Assembly (NCBI GenBank): GCA_034509495.1
Contig: CM067508.1
Span: forward strand, 19,108,921-19,172,920
Direction of reading: 5' to 3'
DNA: 64,000 bases
From: Acestrorhynchus altus
Taxonomy: Eukaryota; Chordata; Actinopteri; Characiformes; Acestrorhynchidae
Shown here: one piece after another, positions 47,901 to 62,154 of the stretch
How positions within the stretch are numbered: position 1 is the first letter of the stretch
How the letters are laid out: every line of letters starts with the position of its first letter
Made by a program: the position numbers and the translations under genes
Notes under the pieces: model-generated
The model's database searches: none
What the model saw: the letters and a program-made list of their open reading frames with translations, nothing else
What the model was told of the DNA's origin: nothing

Positions 47901-50900
47901 AGGGCTGAGTATCTGGTTGCTCTAGAGAGTCAAATAGAGCAATTTAAATTCTTCATAATAATAGTTTTTCTTTTCATTTTTTTGTGTGTGAAGTGTCACC
48001 AATAAAGTTGAACTTTGGGGAAACTTCCCTGAAGTGTCCGGCAATCTACTCTCACTTCTCCACATGTAAAACTAATCAACAATGATTGATCAACAGCTTA
48101 GAGACCAAGTAATATATTAGTAACTTCAGTATGTTATGGCTACTTTCAGCAGGTGAACGTCGAATCTTTGTTGCTCTGTATTTATGTAAAGTTTTTTGAA
48201 GTACCATTGTGTTTGAAAAGGTCTATACAAATAGAATTAGGGCACCTAATCCCTGGTGCTTAGGGAACCAACCTTGTGACTGGAGGGTTGCCAGTTCAAT
48301 TCCCTGAACTGGAAGAACGTGACTGAAGTGGCCTTAAGTAAGGCCCTTAACTCCTCATATGCAGACGCTATGGACAGGGCTGCCCTATTTGTGCTCATTG
48401 CCCCTAATGTGTGAATTCAGTATGTGTGCGTGTGTTTCACTGCGTGGATAGGCTAAATGCAGAGGAAAAATTTCCTTGTGTACAAGCACAGTGGGTGTGT
48501 ATGCACTTTTTTACATTTAAATAAAATTAATAAGTAATTGAACACATATGCTGGGATGAAGTAACTTTTAGTTGATGTTTGGTTGCAGATCCTGCAAGAC
48601 TTTCCAGACCTTCATTGTAGCATTCAGACAGAAATGTGCTAGAACCTGTTCCCTCCCTTGCGTTTTGGTAGTAAACAGTAAGAACTGCCATTGGAACTGA
48701 ATAGGAGTGAATTTAGTGAGCAGGAAAATGAAAGAGCACAAATATTCATGAGCAAGGGATGATTTCATTTGTGTTCTATTTAATATTTTATAACAATTTA
48801 AAAACTTTATAGACAACATGAGAAAGTCAGCAGGACAGTTAGCCCTCAGTCTTTGACCACTCTATCTTCTCATTGTGTTCTCTGTCTCTGTGTTATCATC
48901 ACATCTGCAGTTCAGTCCATGCAATTGAAGGCAAGACAGAGAAAGACCTGAAGAAATCTGCTCAGTTGAGCTCTCTGCCCTGCTCACACACTCCTGCCTA
49001 CGAGCTGTCTCCTGACCTCAAACAAAAACAGGTCGGTCCCCATCAGCCACTCTGTGTATGCACCAATCAGCCATAACATTATGACCACCTGTAATTACAG
49101 GCTACAGTCCATCTGTTTCTCTGCATACTTTATTTGTCTCCCCTGTTCTTCAATGCTCATGATTCCACATGACCACCACAGATCAGGTATTATTTTGGTG
49201 GTGGGTCAGTATCAGCACTGCAGTGACACTGACATGGTGGTGGCGTGTTCGTATGTGTTGCACTTGTATGAGTGGTTCAGACACAGCAGTGCTGCTGGAG
49301 ATTTTAAACACTGGGTCCACTCACTGTCCACACTCGTCACTAGTTGGTCCACCTTATAGATGTAAAACCAGAGAGAGAAGCTCATCTGTTTCTGCACAGT
49401 TTGTGTTGGTCATCCTGTAGTCCTTCATTAGTGGTCACAGGACACTGTCCACAGGATGCTGTTTGTCAGATATTTCTGGTTGGTGGACTATTCTCAGGTC
49501 AGCAGTGGTACTGATGGGGTTAAACACACCAGCAGCACTGCTATGGCTGATCCATTCATACCAGCACAAAACACACTAACATGCCACTGCCATGTCAGCA
49601 TCCCTTCAGTGCTGAGAGTGACCCACCTTCCAAGCAATACTTGCATTATGGTGGTCCTATGTAGTAAGTGTGGTCATAGTGTTATGGCTAATTGGTGTAT
49701 ATATGTCTGCGAATGCTTGTGAATATGAATATGAGTATGAATGTATGTTTGTGCATGTGCACACGTTTGAAAATTGGATGTTGCTGTGATGCAAGTATGG
49801 CAATAGTTTCCATGGTAACAGATGGAAATGAAGAGTAAATAACCTTTTTCTGTACCACTGTGAATATATTATTATGTTTTGAGGCATGCTCTCATCAGCC
49901 ATCCCTATCTCTAACTTCCCTTTTATCTCTGAACCTCTTCACCCCTCTCTCTCTCTCTTTCTCTCGCCTGCTTGCTCACACGCTCACTCTGTCTGTCCGC
50001 AGATAGAGGAATTGGAGCAGAAGTATGGAGGCCCGCTCATCTCTCGCCGCGCTGCCTGTAAGATCCAGACAGCGTTCCGACAGTATCAACTCAGCAAGAA
50101 CTTCCAGAAGATCCGGAACTCTGTGCTGGAGAGCGGGATTCCACGCCGCATGTCTGTGCGCCGAGTAAGGGTGCAGAGGGATGGATTCTCTGCAGAGCGA
50201 GCACTGATGGAGGGGTGCTCTCTCATGGGCATCCCACTCACACACTCCACCTCACTGCCTACGGGCACTTCAAACACACTCACACACCTGGAGGACACCT
50301 TCAATGAGCAGGTACTGCTTCAACACTCACGTGGCCCTGTTTTCGCTTCTCTGTGCTGTTTAGAACAGAGAAAGTTTATTGGAATGGCCATATTAGAAGT
50401 AAATCTGTTCATAGAACATCAGTGTTTTAATCAATTTATGAGAAAATCTAAATTAAAGAACACTTCATTTCAACCATAACTCTTTTTCAAAACGTGCCAA
50501 ATGTACATTTGTATATAGAAATGAAGTCCCAAAACTAGTCTGTTTTAAGTTCACTGTTTTTGTGATGTCACAAACACCAACATATTTACCTACAGTGTGT
50601 CATATGTCTGGGTGATATGGATGAAAACTCAAATCCCAATATATATTTTTACTGTATGATATACAAAATACAATACAATATATGAAATTAAAAATGTAAT
50701 ATGAAAAAATGAAGACACCCTGTAAAATCCTTTTTTTTTAAATAATTTTTAAAATCATTTTCATACCAGAGCGCTGTCTAATGTCCCTCCATGGTGTATG
50801 TGAGAATGCTAGTAGGGGTGGAGGGGAGAAAAATAGGTGCAGAGCTGAGATGGAAAAGAGTGATCGAGAAGAAAAAAAGTTTTTCCACAAATTGAAAGAA

Positions 50901-50947
50901 CAACTTTAAAATTCAATGTGAACAATATCATCTCTGACCATATCTCT

Positions 50948-51006
<59 letters not shown>

Positions 51007-54000
51007 CTTTAGGGTATCCTCACACTTACAAATCACACTTACTTACAGCAATATGTCATTCCTCATTCAGCCTGATATTATAAGAATCATGTCCACTCAC
51101 ACTGCTTCACCAGTTATGCACCATCAATGATGAAGATGAAGATTGCACACAGGGAAACCAATTCATCACAGAGGTCATTTACATATACCAATTTAAAAGA
51201 TTATATCCTCCCTCAATATTAGCAGATATCCCGTACTTTCAGTACATATGGAAAGTGCTAGCTAGGGCTTAGTAAGGTGCTGCCAGGTTAGAAAGCAGAC
51301 AATCATACTTTTCTGCTTAAGATGGTGCCACAGCAAACAGTGGAAGTCATACCATTTCAGTTGTCTCTGCCCACCACTATGTGAGGGTGGAATCCTCTCT
51401 AATTCAACATCAATTGAGGAGGAGTTACAGATGCAGCAAAACTGACATTTTCAACCGTTTGGGGGCACACTAACCAGGGTTAAAACACCAAGTGTTTTAA
51501 TAAATCATGTAATATATCATATAATGTGTGTTTTTTATGGAAACATATAAAAATATTATTTAATGTTTACTTGTGCTTTAAAGGCACAGTAACAGAAACA
51601 GCTGTTTTTCTAAGAGGATAAAGAGAGGTTGGAAAATGGTCATGTAAAGTGGATATGGGCTGTTTGTGGTATGTATACATATATAAACTCATAAAAGTGG
51701 AACCTAGAGGACAAAGTATATTACAAGAAAATCTCAGATATAAGACCTTTAACAGCAACATTTTTATTTATCTTACATAGAATTTTTTAATGCTTCAAAT
51801 AGTTTACAGTTTCGTTTACTAATTTCTTAAATGTTGAATTGTGCCTCTTACATATTGATTGAGAAAAAAAAATTGACAACAAGAAGAGAAACCTGTCATC
51901 TTTTCTATTCTATTCCATTCTGTTTTAGGTACAGTCATTAGCACGGTCCATAGATGAGGCATTGAGCAGTTGGAGTTCTGTACGTGATGCTGAAGGAGAG
52001 GGGGCCTCGGGGGCTCAGCCCCCAGGGCCTGCTCCAGAAGGGCTACTGATGCATCCCACCAACCTTCAAGAGGCCACACAGAACACCTGTGCTGAAGGCA
52101 TCCCTCGCAGTGCTAGCAAACTCATGATGGCCTTTAGAGACGTGACTGTCCAAATTGACAACCACAACTTCCGCCTGTCCTCCTCCGTGCTTGAGTCGGT
52201 TTCCCTTGGCAACGGCGTCTCCAAGGAAACCACCTTGGAGCCTCGCACAGGAGGGCCAAGCACTGGCCAATCTGAATCCTCCATCACAGCCGAGCCTGAG
52301 TTCCCCGCACCACCCCCCAGTGAGGAGATTGGGCTGGACCAGCGACCATCAGGAGAAGAGGTGGAAGGCTGTCAGGCTGACCGAGAGAAACCACAGGCCT
52401 ATCAGAGCGCATCCGAGGTTGCAGAAAACAGCTCAGAGCCAATCAGCAGCAGTAGCACGTCAACCTCGGCGTGTGAGACCATGATCCTCTCTCTTCCACG
52501 CACACACTGCCCAGACACACACTGTGGGACCCTCTCCACAGACATTGCACGCAAGCGCCTGTACCGCATTGGACTCAACCTCTTTAACATGTGAGTAGTG
52601 AGTGGAACTGGGCCAGTCTCACTCACAGACACAACCATTGAATCAGTGAATAGGTTTCATGGCTTTTCACAACAATTGTGTATGTGTGTGTTTGTGTGTG
52701 CTATGCTCATAGCTGATATATATATATATATCCCACCCGTTCCAGCCTCCCACTCATCTGTGGAGCTCCTTCCTCCACTCAGGTTTAGATCCCTTCAACA
52801 GAACTGAAGAGCTGAGTGCCTTTACGCTCTGCTCACTCATGGGGCACTAACACACAGCCATACACACACACACAAATATACACACACACAAAGGCGAGTG
52901 GATAAGGGTAATATTGCCCTGGGGGTCTGCACGTGTGTGTAGAATTCTATTTTTTCTTATGCTCTACACAGAATTACACGCACACACACACACACACACA
53001 ATGTTGTTGCACTCATATGAAAGCCCTGATTAGACTCCCTTTGACATGGTTGACGTGAGCAGCCCTCTGGTTGCCATGGTTACCAGGTGAGCCCTCCAGT
53101 CACAGTCATGTTTTCACTCAATCCATGTCATGGGTTCGTGAGTGTGGGGTATGGAGGTCATGATGACCTGACCTGGTTACTGTGGTTATCATGGTGCTGT
53201 TCAGGGTTACTTGGAAATAGAGGTAGTAAAGACAAACTAAATAATTACACTATAAATATGCAGAATATTAAAAGAGTTTATTCTGCCTTTAGTGGAGTAA
53301 CTGTCTCTACTGTCCATGGAAGGCTTTTTGTTAGATTTTGGAGCTTTAGTTTGAAGATTTGGTTGTATTCAGCAAAAAGAGCAAAGACTTATTGATGTCA
53401 GGATGTTCGATGATCACTACCCTACCCTATCAACTCTTAACTCTAAAAGGAATTGGTTAGAGTGCCATCATTCTGGAGAACACAGTTTGAGCAGCTCAGT
53501 GCTAGGGGGCTTTATACCAGAATAAAGAGAAAAAGTAGAGAACATACTAGAACAGTATGAATGAGGACATTTTAATTCCTGTATTTAAATTTGTGAAAAG
53601 ACCTTGTGCTGCAAAAACAGCTATAGCAATTCAGTCCATCCATTTATGTAGAACTGTTGTTGCTACAGACAGATTGTGGAACAGAGTGGAGTTATTGGAG
53701 CCAAAGACATGGGTACATTGAATGTTCTGATGTTCTTCACTTTTGGAAAGGAACTGTATCTTTGTTGCCTTTTCGTGTATCCAGGCATCTGAATGGAGAA
53801 TGTTAGTGTAAACCAGGCCACTTTCTACATCTCAGAAATTTTCAATATCATGGAAAATGTCATTATTGTTCATAATTTAATTAAAAATGACAAACTCTCA
53901 TGTATTTTATATTCATTGCATAGAAAGTGAAATACTTTTTTGTTTTACATTTGAACAGTAAGGCTTATAGCTCAAAATCAGAAATCCAGTTTAGCAAATT

Positions 54001-54918
54001 CTGAGAATATTTCCTAAGTCATTTAAGACATTTTGGCACTGTGGGCTGGTGATAAGTCCTGCTGGAAAAGGAAATCAGGATCTCCATATAGAGTATCAAA
54101 AAATGGAAGTATGACAGTGGACCATCCCATAACACAGAAGCCTCATACTGGACTTCAGACACCTGGATTCTATGCCTTCTGTGCCTCTCCACTCAAGTCT
54201 CCTACGCAGAATTTACTTTCATCTGAGTGTAGCATGTGGAGCACTGAGCAACAGTTTTTTTTCCCCAGCCCAGGTAACATGCTTCCGGTGCTGTCTCTGC
54301 TTCGGAAGGGTTTGATATTAGGACTGCCGCACTTGTAGCCCCTTTCCTGTAGACATCTGTGCATAGTGGGGCTTGATGCATTGACACCAGTCTCATTCCA
54401 TCCTTGTGAAGCTCTCTCATGTTCATGAATTGACTTTTCATGCCAGTCTTCTCCAGGTTCTGGTCATACATGTTCCTTGTGCTTCCAGGACCAGAGTTGA
54501 GAAACACTGCAGAATGAAATGAACAATTTGCTATGACAATTCAGACAAATTCAATTCAGAGTTGGATAGCTGTTCCAAGACAGAGTCTGAGCTCTGACCC
54601 TTGGGTTTGGTTTGCTCTGTAGAGAGTCTGGAGTCCCACGTTGAAGTCAAACTGTAGTGTTGTAGTTATTGAGCCATACACAACAGTGGTCTGGCTCTGT
54701 GGTGGATGTTATGGCATGGGTACAATCTGGGAAGAGGTGTGTTTGAAGCTGTGCTTAGGGAAGCTGCAGTTTGGAGTCAAGGCAGGCTGCTGAGTGAGGC
54801 AGATGTTTCTCAGCAGTGTCCAGATGTTTGGGGACATTAGAGACTACAGCACTCTGTAGGCCAGCTGATCCTTCCGCCGTGTCCTTTTAAACCTGACGCA
54901 GCTTACATAAGCTCACTG

Positions 54919-54972
<54 letters not shown>

Positions 54973-55285
54973 TGTATGTGTGTGTGTGTGTGTGTATTAC
55001 ATAAATCCTTTGCTAATGGGTATCGTGTTGGGAGTCGACATCATGCTTGCATAGTTTCTGCAGGACTATAAATAACACACTTGAATTGAATAAATGTGTA
55101 TAAATATATTCATTAGCTTTAGCAGAGCTTGTGTTGACGGGTTACAGAGCTGCACACCCGTGTCCAGATTCATCTCTACAACACTGAAAGCCGGAGGTGT
55201 GAGTGTGTGGAGCACTCATGTGTTGTGCTGTCTTTTTGTATATATGTGATGTCTGTTGAATTTTTGTGGAATATGTCTTCAGGTA

Positions 55286-55336
<51 letters not shown>

Positions 55337-56127
55337 GCCTCTGTGCTCCATTCTCATGTATGGTTAATGATGAAAGATGCATGTGAGGCTTTCTTGCCAC
55401 ACCAGTGGAACAGAACTGCTAAATAATCTTGACAGAACATTTTGGAATATTCATGATACACATTTGTAGCCTAAGCCTCACCTAACATGTCCATCCTATT
55501 AAAACCACCTGCCTGATATTGTGTAGGCCCCCTTGTCTTGTTCTGTCCCAATGAGACATGGACCCATTTATGGTATCTTGAACTGAGACTAACGTTAGTG
55601 TCAGATCCTTTAAGGTAGGGGTGGGGAACTCCAGTTTCTGCACAGTTTTGTGCTTTTGCCACTCAGTCACTCCTGATCCATCTCACATGTTAAATACCAT
55701 GTACACATGGTATGCTGGAGCGGAGAAATCAGCCAGCTGTGTTGGACTCCAGCTCTTGTTCCCCACCCCTGCTTTATGGCATGTAAGTTATGAGTTGGGA
55801 CCTCAATGAGCATCAATAAGTCTTGGGTGCCCATGACCCGGTTCACTTGTTGTCCTTCCCTGGAGCACTTTTGGTAGGTACTGACAACTGCATATTGAGA
55901 ACACCCCACAAGACCTGACTGATGTTTAGTGTGTGTTCCAAGAGATCAACTTGAACAATTGACTGTTCACTTGCACCCTAATATGTAGCTCCACCTATAG
56001 ACTGGATCCACTGGAACCAGATCATTAATATTCAGTGTTATTTCATCTGTCAGTACAGTACTGTCTTGTCTTCAAAAGGTTTTGGTCTTGAATCAGACTC
56101 ACAGATGGTGTATACAAACACATACAG

Positions 56128-56211
<84 letters not shown>

Positions 56212-58252
56212 AACATTTTATTTAGCCAGAGGTCTGTGGCTTTCAGTCCAGGCATGAGAGCAGCCACATTGATGTGACCCACTTTTGTCCTGTGCAGAAA
56301 TCCAGACAAAGGCATTCAGTTCCTCATCTCCCGTGGCTTCATCCCAGACACACCCATAGGTGTGGCTCACTTCCTGCTGCAGAGAAAAGGCTTAAGCCGA
56401 CAGATGATTGGAGAGTTTCTGGGCAACAGCAAGAGGCAGTTCAACAGAGACGTTCTCGAGTGAGTAGTTCTTTAATTTTCCCGTATTGTACTCATGCTGA
56501 ATATCAAACAGCTATATTATAAGTGGACTATGGAGAAGGTTGCACATGCTTCCCCAGGGTCTACAAAACATTCTATGGTATACTTACAGCCACATAGTGG
56601 AGAACATTGTAGAACAGTATGAATGGGGGAGAGCATAAAAAGTGTGAGAACTTGTTAAGGAATCTGATGGGGAAGAACATTGGTGGAGAACATTCTTCAA
56701 CAGTGTGAATGAAGCAAAATATTCTACAAAAGCATGAATGCAAAAGGAATTGTAGAACAGTGTGAATGGAGGAAACATATTGTACTGTGCTGGACTCTGA
56801 ACTGAAGTGGCCCAGCCTACCTTTGTTAACATTTTCCTGTTAACTGCATCAGCAAAGGGAATGAATCACACACTTTCATTCTCTCACTCTCTCAGCTGTG
56901 TAGTGGATGAGATGGACTTCTCCATGCTGGAGCTGGATGAGGCTCTGCGGAAGTTTCAGGCTCACGTGCGAGTGCAGGGGGAAGCTCAGAAGGTGGAGAG
57001 ACTCATCGAGGCATTCAGGTGGGAAACAGTGTTTGCAGATGAATGAATGTGCTTTCTCCTTTACATAACAGATTATATTACTTTCATCCTATGCTGAACT
57101 CATTTCAGTGAGGGGGCAACATGAATGTGGGCAATAGTAATAGCTACTGTTGTCATTCTTATCAGGATTCTTATCAGGAAAGTAGCTTTCTAGCTGAGGG
57201 TAAAAGTGTTTTTAACTTTAAATGTAAACTGTACACTGTCACAGTGTAGAGAGCAATTACGGATGCTGGTGCCGGATGCTCTTTCAGAGGCAGTGCATGT
57301 GACATGAGTAGGTGGCTAGCATTATTTTTGTATCAGAGGAGGCATGTGCTTGTCTTCACCCTCCTAGTGCTAGGAGCATTGTATGTAATAGGTGGAGAGT
57401 CCTAACAGAGTTGGGTAATTTGCACGTCCAAATTAGGATGGAAAATTGAGATAAAATATATTACTGCTCTTTAGTGTTTTCCTGATGGTGGACTCATGAA
57501 CATTAAAATTAGCCAATATAAGACAGGCCTTTAGTTGCTTACAAGTTACCATGGGTTCTTTTGTGACCTCACAAACTATCTTTCTGTTAGCCTAATCTTT
57601 GTTGATGGAGCCCTCCTGGTGAGGGTAATGATGGCCTTGAATTTCCTACATTTGTATACAGTCTCTCTGACTTTGGATTGGTGTAGTCCAAACTGTTTAG
57701 AGATTTGTAACCTTTTCTAGGACAAGGAGCATCCTCAGAAATCTCCTTGATTTGTGTCATGATACACTTCCCATCTGTTTTATATTAGGTTGGTAGATCA
57801 GTTCTTGAAATAAAATAGGCAGACCACTTAAAGCTGATTGTCTCCCATTGCTTGAAACACCTGATTCTAATTTTGCCTTCAAGTTAGGTGCTAATCCTAA
57901 AGGTTTATATGCTTTTGCCACTCACATATTGGATCATTTTCCTCAACAAATAAATTACCAAGTGTAAAATTTCTGGTTCTTTAATGGGTTCACAAACTTT
58001 CAAGCATCAATGTATGTTCTCTATAGTGTCTAGTTCATTCATCTGTTGTGCTCTCAGGCATAAAATGAAGCATGACCATAGTGTGTAATTAGCTGTGCAC
58101 TACAAACAGTGACTGATTTAGTGTTCATCCTTATAGACCCTCATGTATAACATGCTTTTAGGCCTTAATTGAAAAACTGCATCTATCATACACAAACATA
58201 CTTCCTGCTTAGGAGCAGAAATTTTCAGCTGCTTACTTTTTGACCTCCAGAA

Positions 58253-58335
<83 letters not shown>

Positions 58336-58579
58336 ATACGTTTGAGAGTTAATGGTCTCCTTGGGCTATTCTGAACCACAGACTCTTAATGGAAAAAATT
58401 CATGAAATACAAACCCACAGGCAAGAGGCAGACTAAGTGCACTATTACTTTCCCTTTCCATCCTTTATTTTCTCTGTCCTCCTCTTCTCTCTCTGTCTCC
58501 ATCTCTCTTATCCATCTCTCACCTTCTGTCCTTCACTCCAAGAGCACCTTTCATCTTTCATTTCACCTTTCTTTATTTT

Positions 58580-58631
<52 letters not shown>

Positions 58632-58802
58632 CAGCGGTACTGTATGTGTAATCCAGATGTGGTCCAGCAGTTCCATAACCCCGACACCATCTTCATCCTG
58701 GCCTTCGCCATCGTCTTGCTTAACACTGACATGTACAGCCCCAACATCAAACCTGAGCGCAAGATGCTCCTGGAGGACTTCATCCGCAACCTCCGAGGTG
58801 AG

Positions 58803-58866
<64 letters not shown>

Positions 58867-61800
58867 GTGAGATGTTAAGGGAGTAATGTACCGGCACTGA
58901 CAGATAATGAAGTATTCTGCTGGTCCTGGCCAGTGGGAAGTGAAAGTGTCTTCACAAACTATTGAAGAATCCAGGCTTTTAAGAAGAGTGTCTGAAGTTC
59001 CACAGCGCAAAACTTAACAACTTTTTGTCTGTGTGGGGTTTTCTGATTCCGATTTTGAATAAATTCCTTTTATTAAATGACACATTATTGTCCTTAGATG
59101 CAACCGATCTATCTGGCTCCGCAGTTTAGTTATAATTTATAATCAGACCCAAATTTGTCATTCATTTTATGTCTTGGCTGCAATGCCTTCATTTGAAAAT
59201 ACTTTCAAAGTCTGATACTGCAGTGAAACTTAACTATACTGTCTGGCCCTCATTTCCCTGCACACTGCACTGTCCATCTAAAACCAAGCATTTCTGTTGG
59301 TCAGTTTAGCATGAAATTCAATTATTTTATGTGAAAAATGGCAAAAACAATGAGACAAAAGAAATGAGATGAGCAATTAAGATGGTTTCATGGGACAATA
59401 ACAAAACTAATGCATGTCAAAAAATTAGAATACCATTATTATTGTGTTCATAATTTCATTTAAAAATGTATATTCATTATATTTTCAATATAACATAATA
59501 ATATAACTTATTGTTGATCAGTATGGCTTATAAGTCATGAAAATCAGAAATTCTGAATCTTAGATTATTCGAATATTGAGTTTGAAGTTTGAATACATTT
59601 CTAATCATAAAAATAAATAAAAATAAAATAAATAACTGCACCCAGAAGGAAGTGTCAGATTGCAGTGCTACTTGAAATGCACATAAAATTTACCAATATT
59701 TAGACTGATATGGGCAATATTTGTTAAGCTACACATACAGAAGTAGTGTCTCTCAGTATGGTGTTGGTAGTTTGTAGGGATGCAGTGTTGATAGAATGTC
59801 CAATGGTATCTCACCAATCTCACACATTTTCTGGTTGCTGGATGTGACGTCGGGCTGTTAAAGTGGCAAAATTTCACCCCACACCATGACATAAGCCTTA
59901 TGCACATGTAATGTGTGACAACAAATCATTGACAACAGGTGCTGACCACAGTGCCTCCACACACATGGCTTTCTCATTTTAAGTGCAATTTTCCTTTCTC
60001 AGTAAAAATACAGTAGAAATGCATTACCAGGTAGAGAAGGTCATTTGTTGACCTGAGGTTGGTACTTCAGTATTGAGGAGTAGCCACTAATTTGCAGTGT
60101 CTCCTAATTCTCTCTGAACTGGATGCAAATTGTTCCTTCTCTGGTTCTCTCAGGAGTGGACGATGGGGCAGATATTCCACGTGATATGGTGGCTGGGATC
60201 TACGAGCGCATTCAGCTGAGGGAGTTGCGCTCCAACGAAGACCACGTAACATATGTCACCAGGGTGGAGCAGAGCATTCAGGGAATGAAGACAGTAAGTC
60301 TCTTGCCATCCAATCAAGAATGAAATTTATGGAAATTGAAGCAATTGCATGTAGAGACTAATTTGCAAATGATTGTAGTAGATACTCACCAGACATTTGA
60401 GAAGGTAATCAGTAGGGCTGATATCATATGACATCATGCAAAAACTATATAAAAGACAGTATTCATCCTTAAACTGCGAGGCTTGGTATGTTATTATATG
60501 GGCTTACACTTCCATTCCGATCTATTCTTAACTTCCTAAGAACATATCATGCATACTGACTAGTGTGTGTGTGATTTCTCTGTGTACAAGCACAGTGGAT
60601 CTCTGTACATTTAGATTTAAGTAAGGCAGTGGTGGCTTGGTGGTTGGAGTGCTGGGTTTTGAACCCATGCTCAATGACCTTGGTACCCAGAGGCCTTTGA
60701 GCAGGGGCTTGACTTTCCCTTTTTTGATATATGTAAAGAGATTAATTTTATTCATTAATGTTTCTGTGATGTATGAGTAAGCTAGAAAATGACTTTTATA
60801 TGGTGACACATTTTGAATTGTTTGTTGAAGTATTATTGGGTTTGGAATGAAAACAGAGCAACTTCTATCAACTTCTTCTTTCTTTTCTTTTCTATCAAGT
60901 TTTTTCAAGAAAACTGATGAGCCATATTCAAAGTAATTAACATAACCACTAAGCTAATGAATGAATGAATATATTTTGAATTAAGAATTAAATAATCAGT
61001 GATACATAATTATATATTTATGTAAATAAATAGAAATATTTATATTAAATTAAATGAATTTTGATGAAATAAATAATAAAACATAATAGAATTAATAAAT
61101 AAACTGTACATGTAAAGAAAGAAATGCATTTTTTTTAAATGAACACTTTTCAGTAAATTATTGTTTAATGAATACCTTAATATAACTAATGAATAAAAAC
61201 AAATCACACTAATTTGCTGAATTAAAAGCCTGGAATAACAAGTCGAGCTTTCAAAGTTTTTTTTAATGTATTTGTATATAAAATATATGAAATATAATTT
61301 CTGCATACTGTAACAGCAGGTCATTATAGGCCTCTGATAGTTTCGATTTACCACATCTCTGGATTGATTTTGTTGTTGTGGAAAGATGGGGTTCTACTGA
61401 TTTAGCTGTCTGCTCTGAGACTGGAGAAGACTGGAGTAAACAATTTAAGTAGCTTTGCGCAGCACAAACAACAGATAGGTACAGTACATGTCAACTGCGA
61501 CTACAACTCCTTCTCATAAACTATTCATAACTCAGCTTTCTCAGCGACTTGCGTCTGTGTGCATGTGTGTGTGAGAGAGAAGTGAGAGAGAGGAGATCGT
61601 GAGGTTTGTGCAGGGGTGGGAGAGACAGATTGATTGAAAACTGCATTATTCATCAGGCTTAATTTTAGGTTTCAGGTGACACAATTTCAGAACTGCGTTC
61701 TTCCTTCTGTGTGAAATATTTATTCTTTCCCGGCATCACTGTGTCTCTGTTCTGGAGTAATCCCCACACTATCTTTATATCCATACACTCTGCTGATGAT

Positions 61801-61886
61801 GCAGGCCACGGTCAGAGCCTCTGAGCCACAACTGCTTAGACATGGATGAGTCCTAAAATGAATCCATTGCCAATTTTTTGTTCCCT

Positions 61887-61950
<64 letters not shown>

Positions 61951-62090
61951 CATCAGATCCTATCTGTGCTCTCGGAGGCTGGTGCTGCAGTCGTTTCTAT
62001 GAAGTTACTGACGTGGAATAAACATCATCAGAAACAAGCAGCACATCAGAGAGAAGTGTTCCTCTTCAACTAATTATAGTGGTGAGAAAA

Positions 62091-62154
<64 letters not shown>

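Noticed and set aside
48240..48310. tRNA gene
   Set aside because: A- and B-box-like text is present, but no cloverleaf or anticodon stem can be drawn; it continues into a SINE body.
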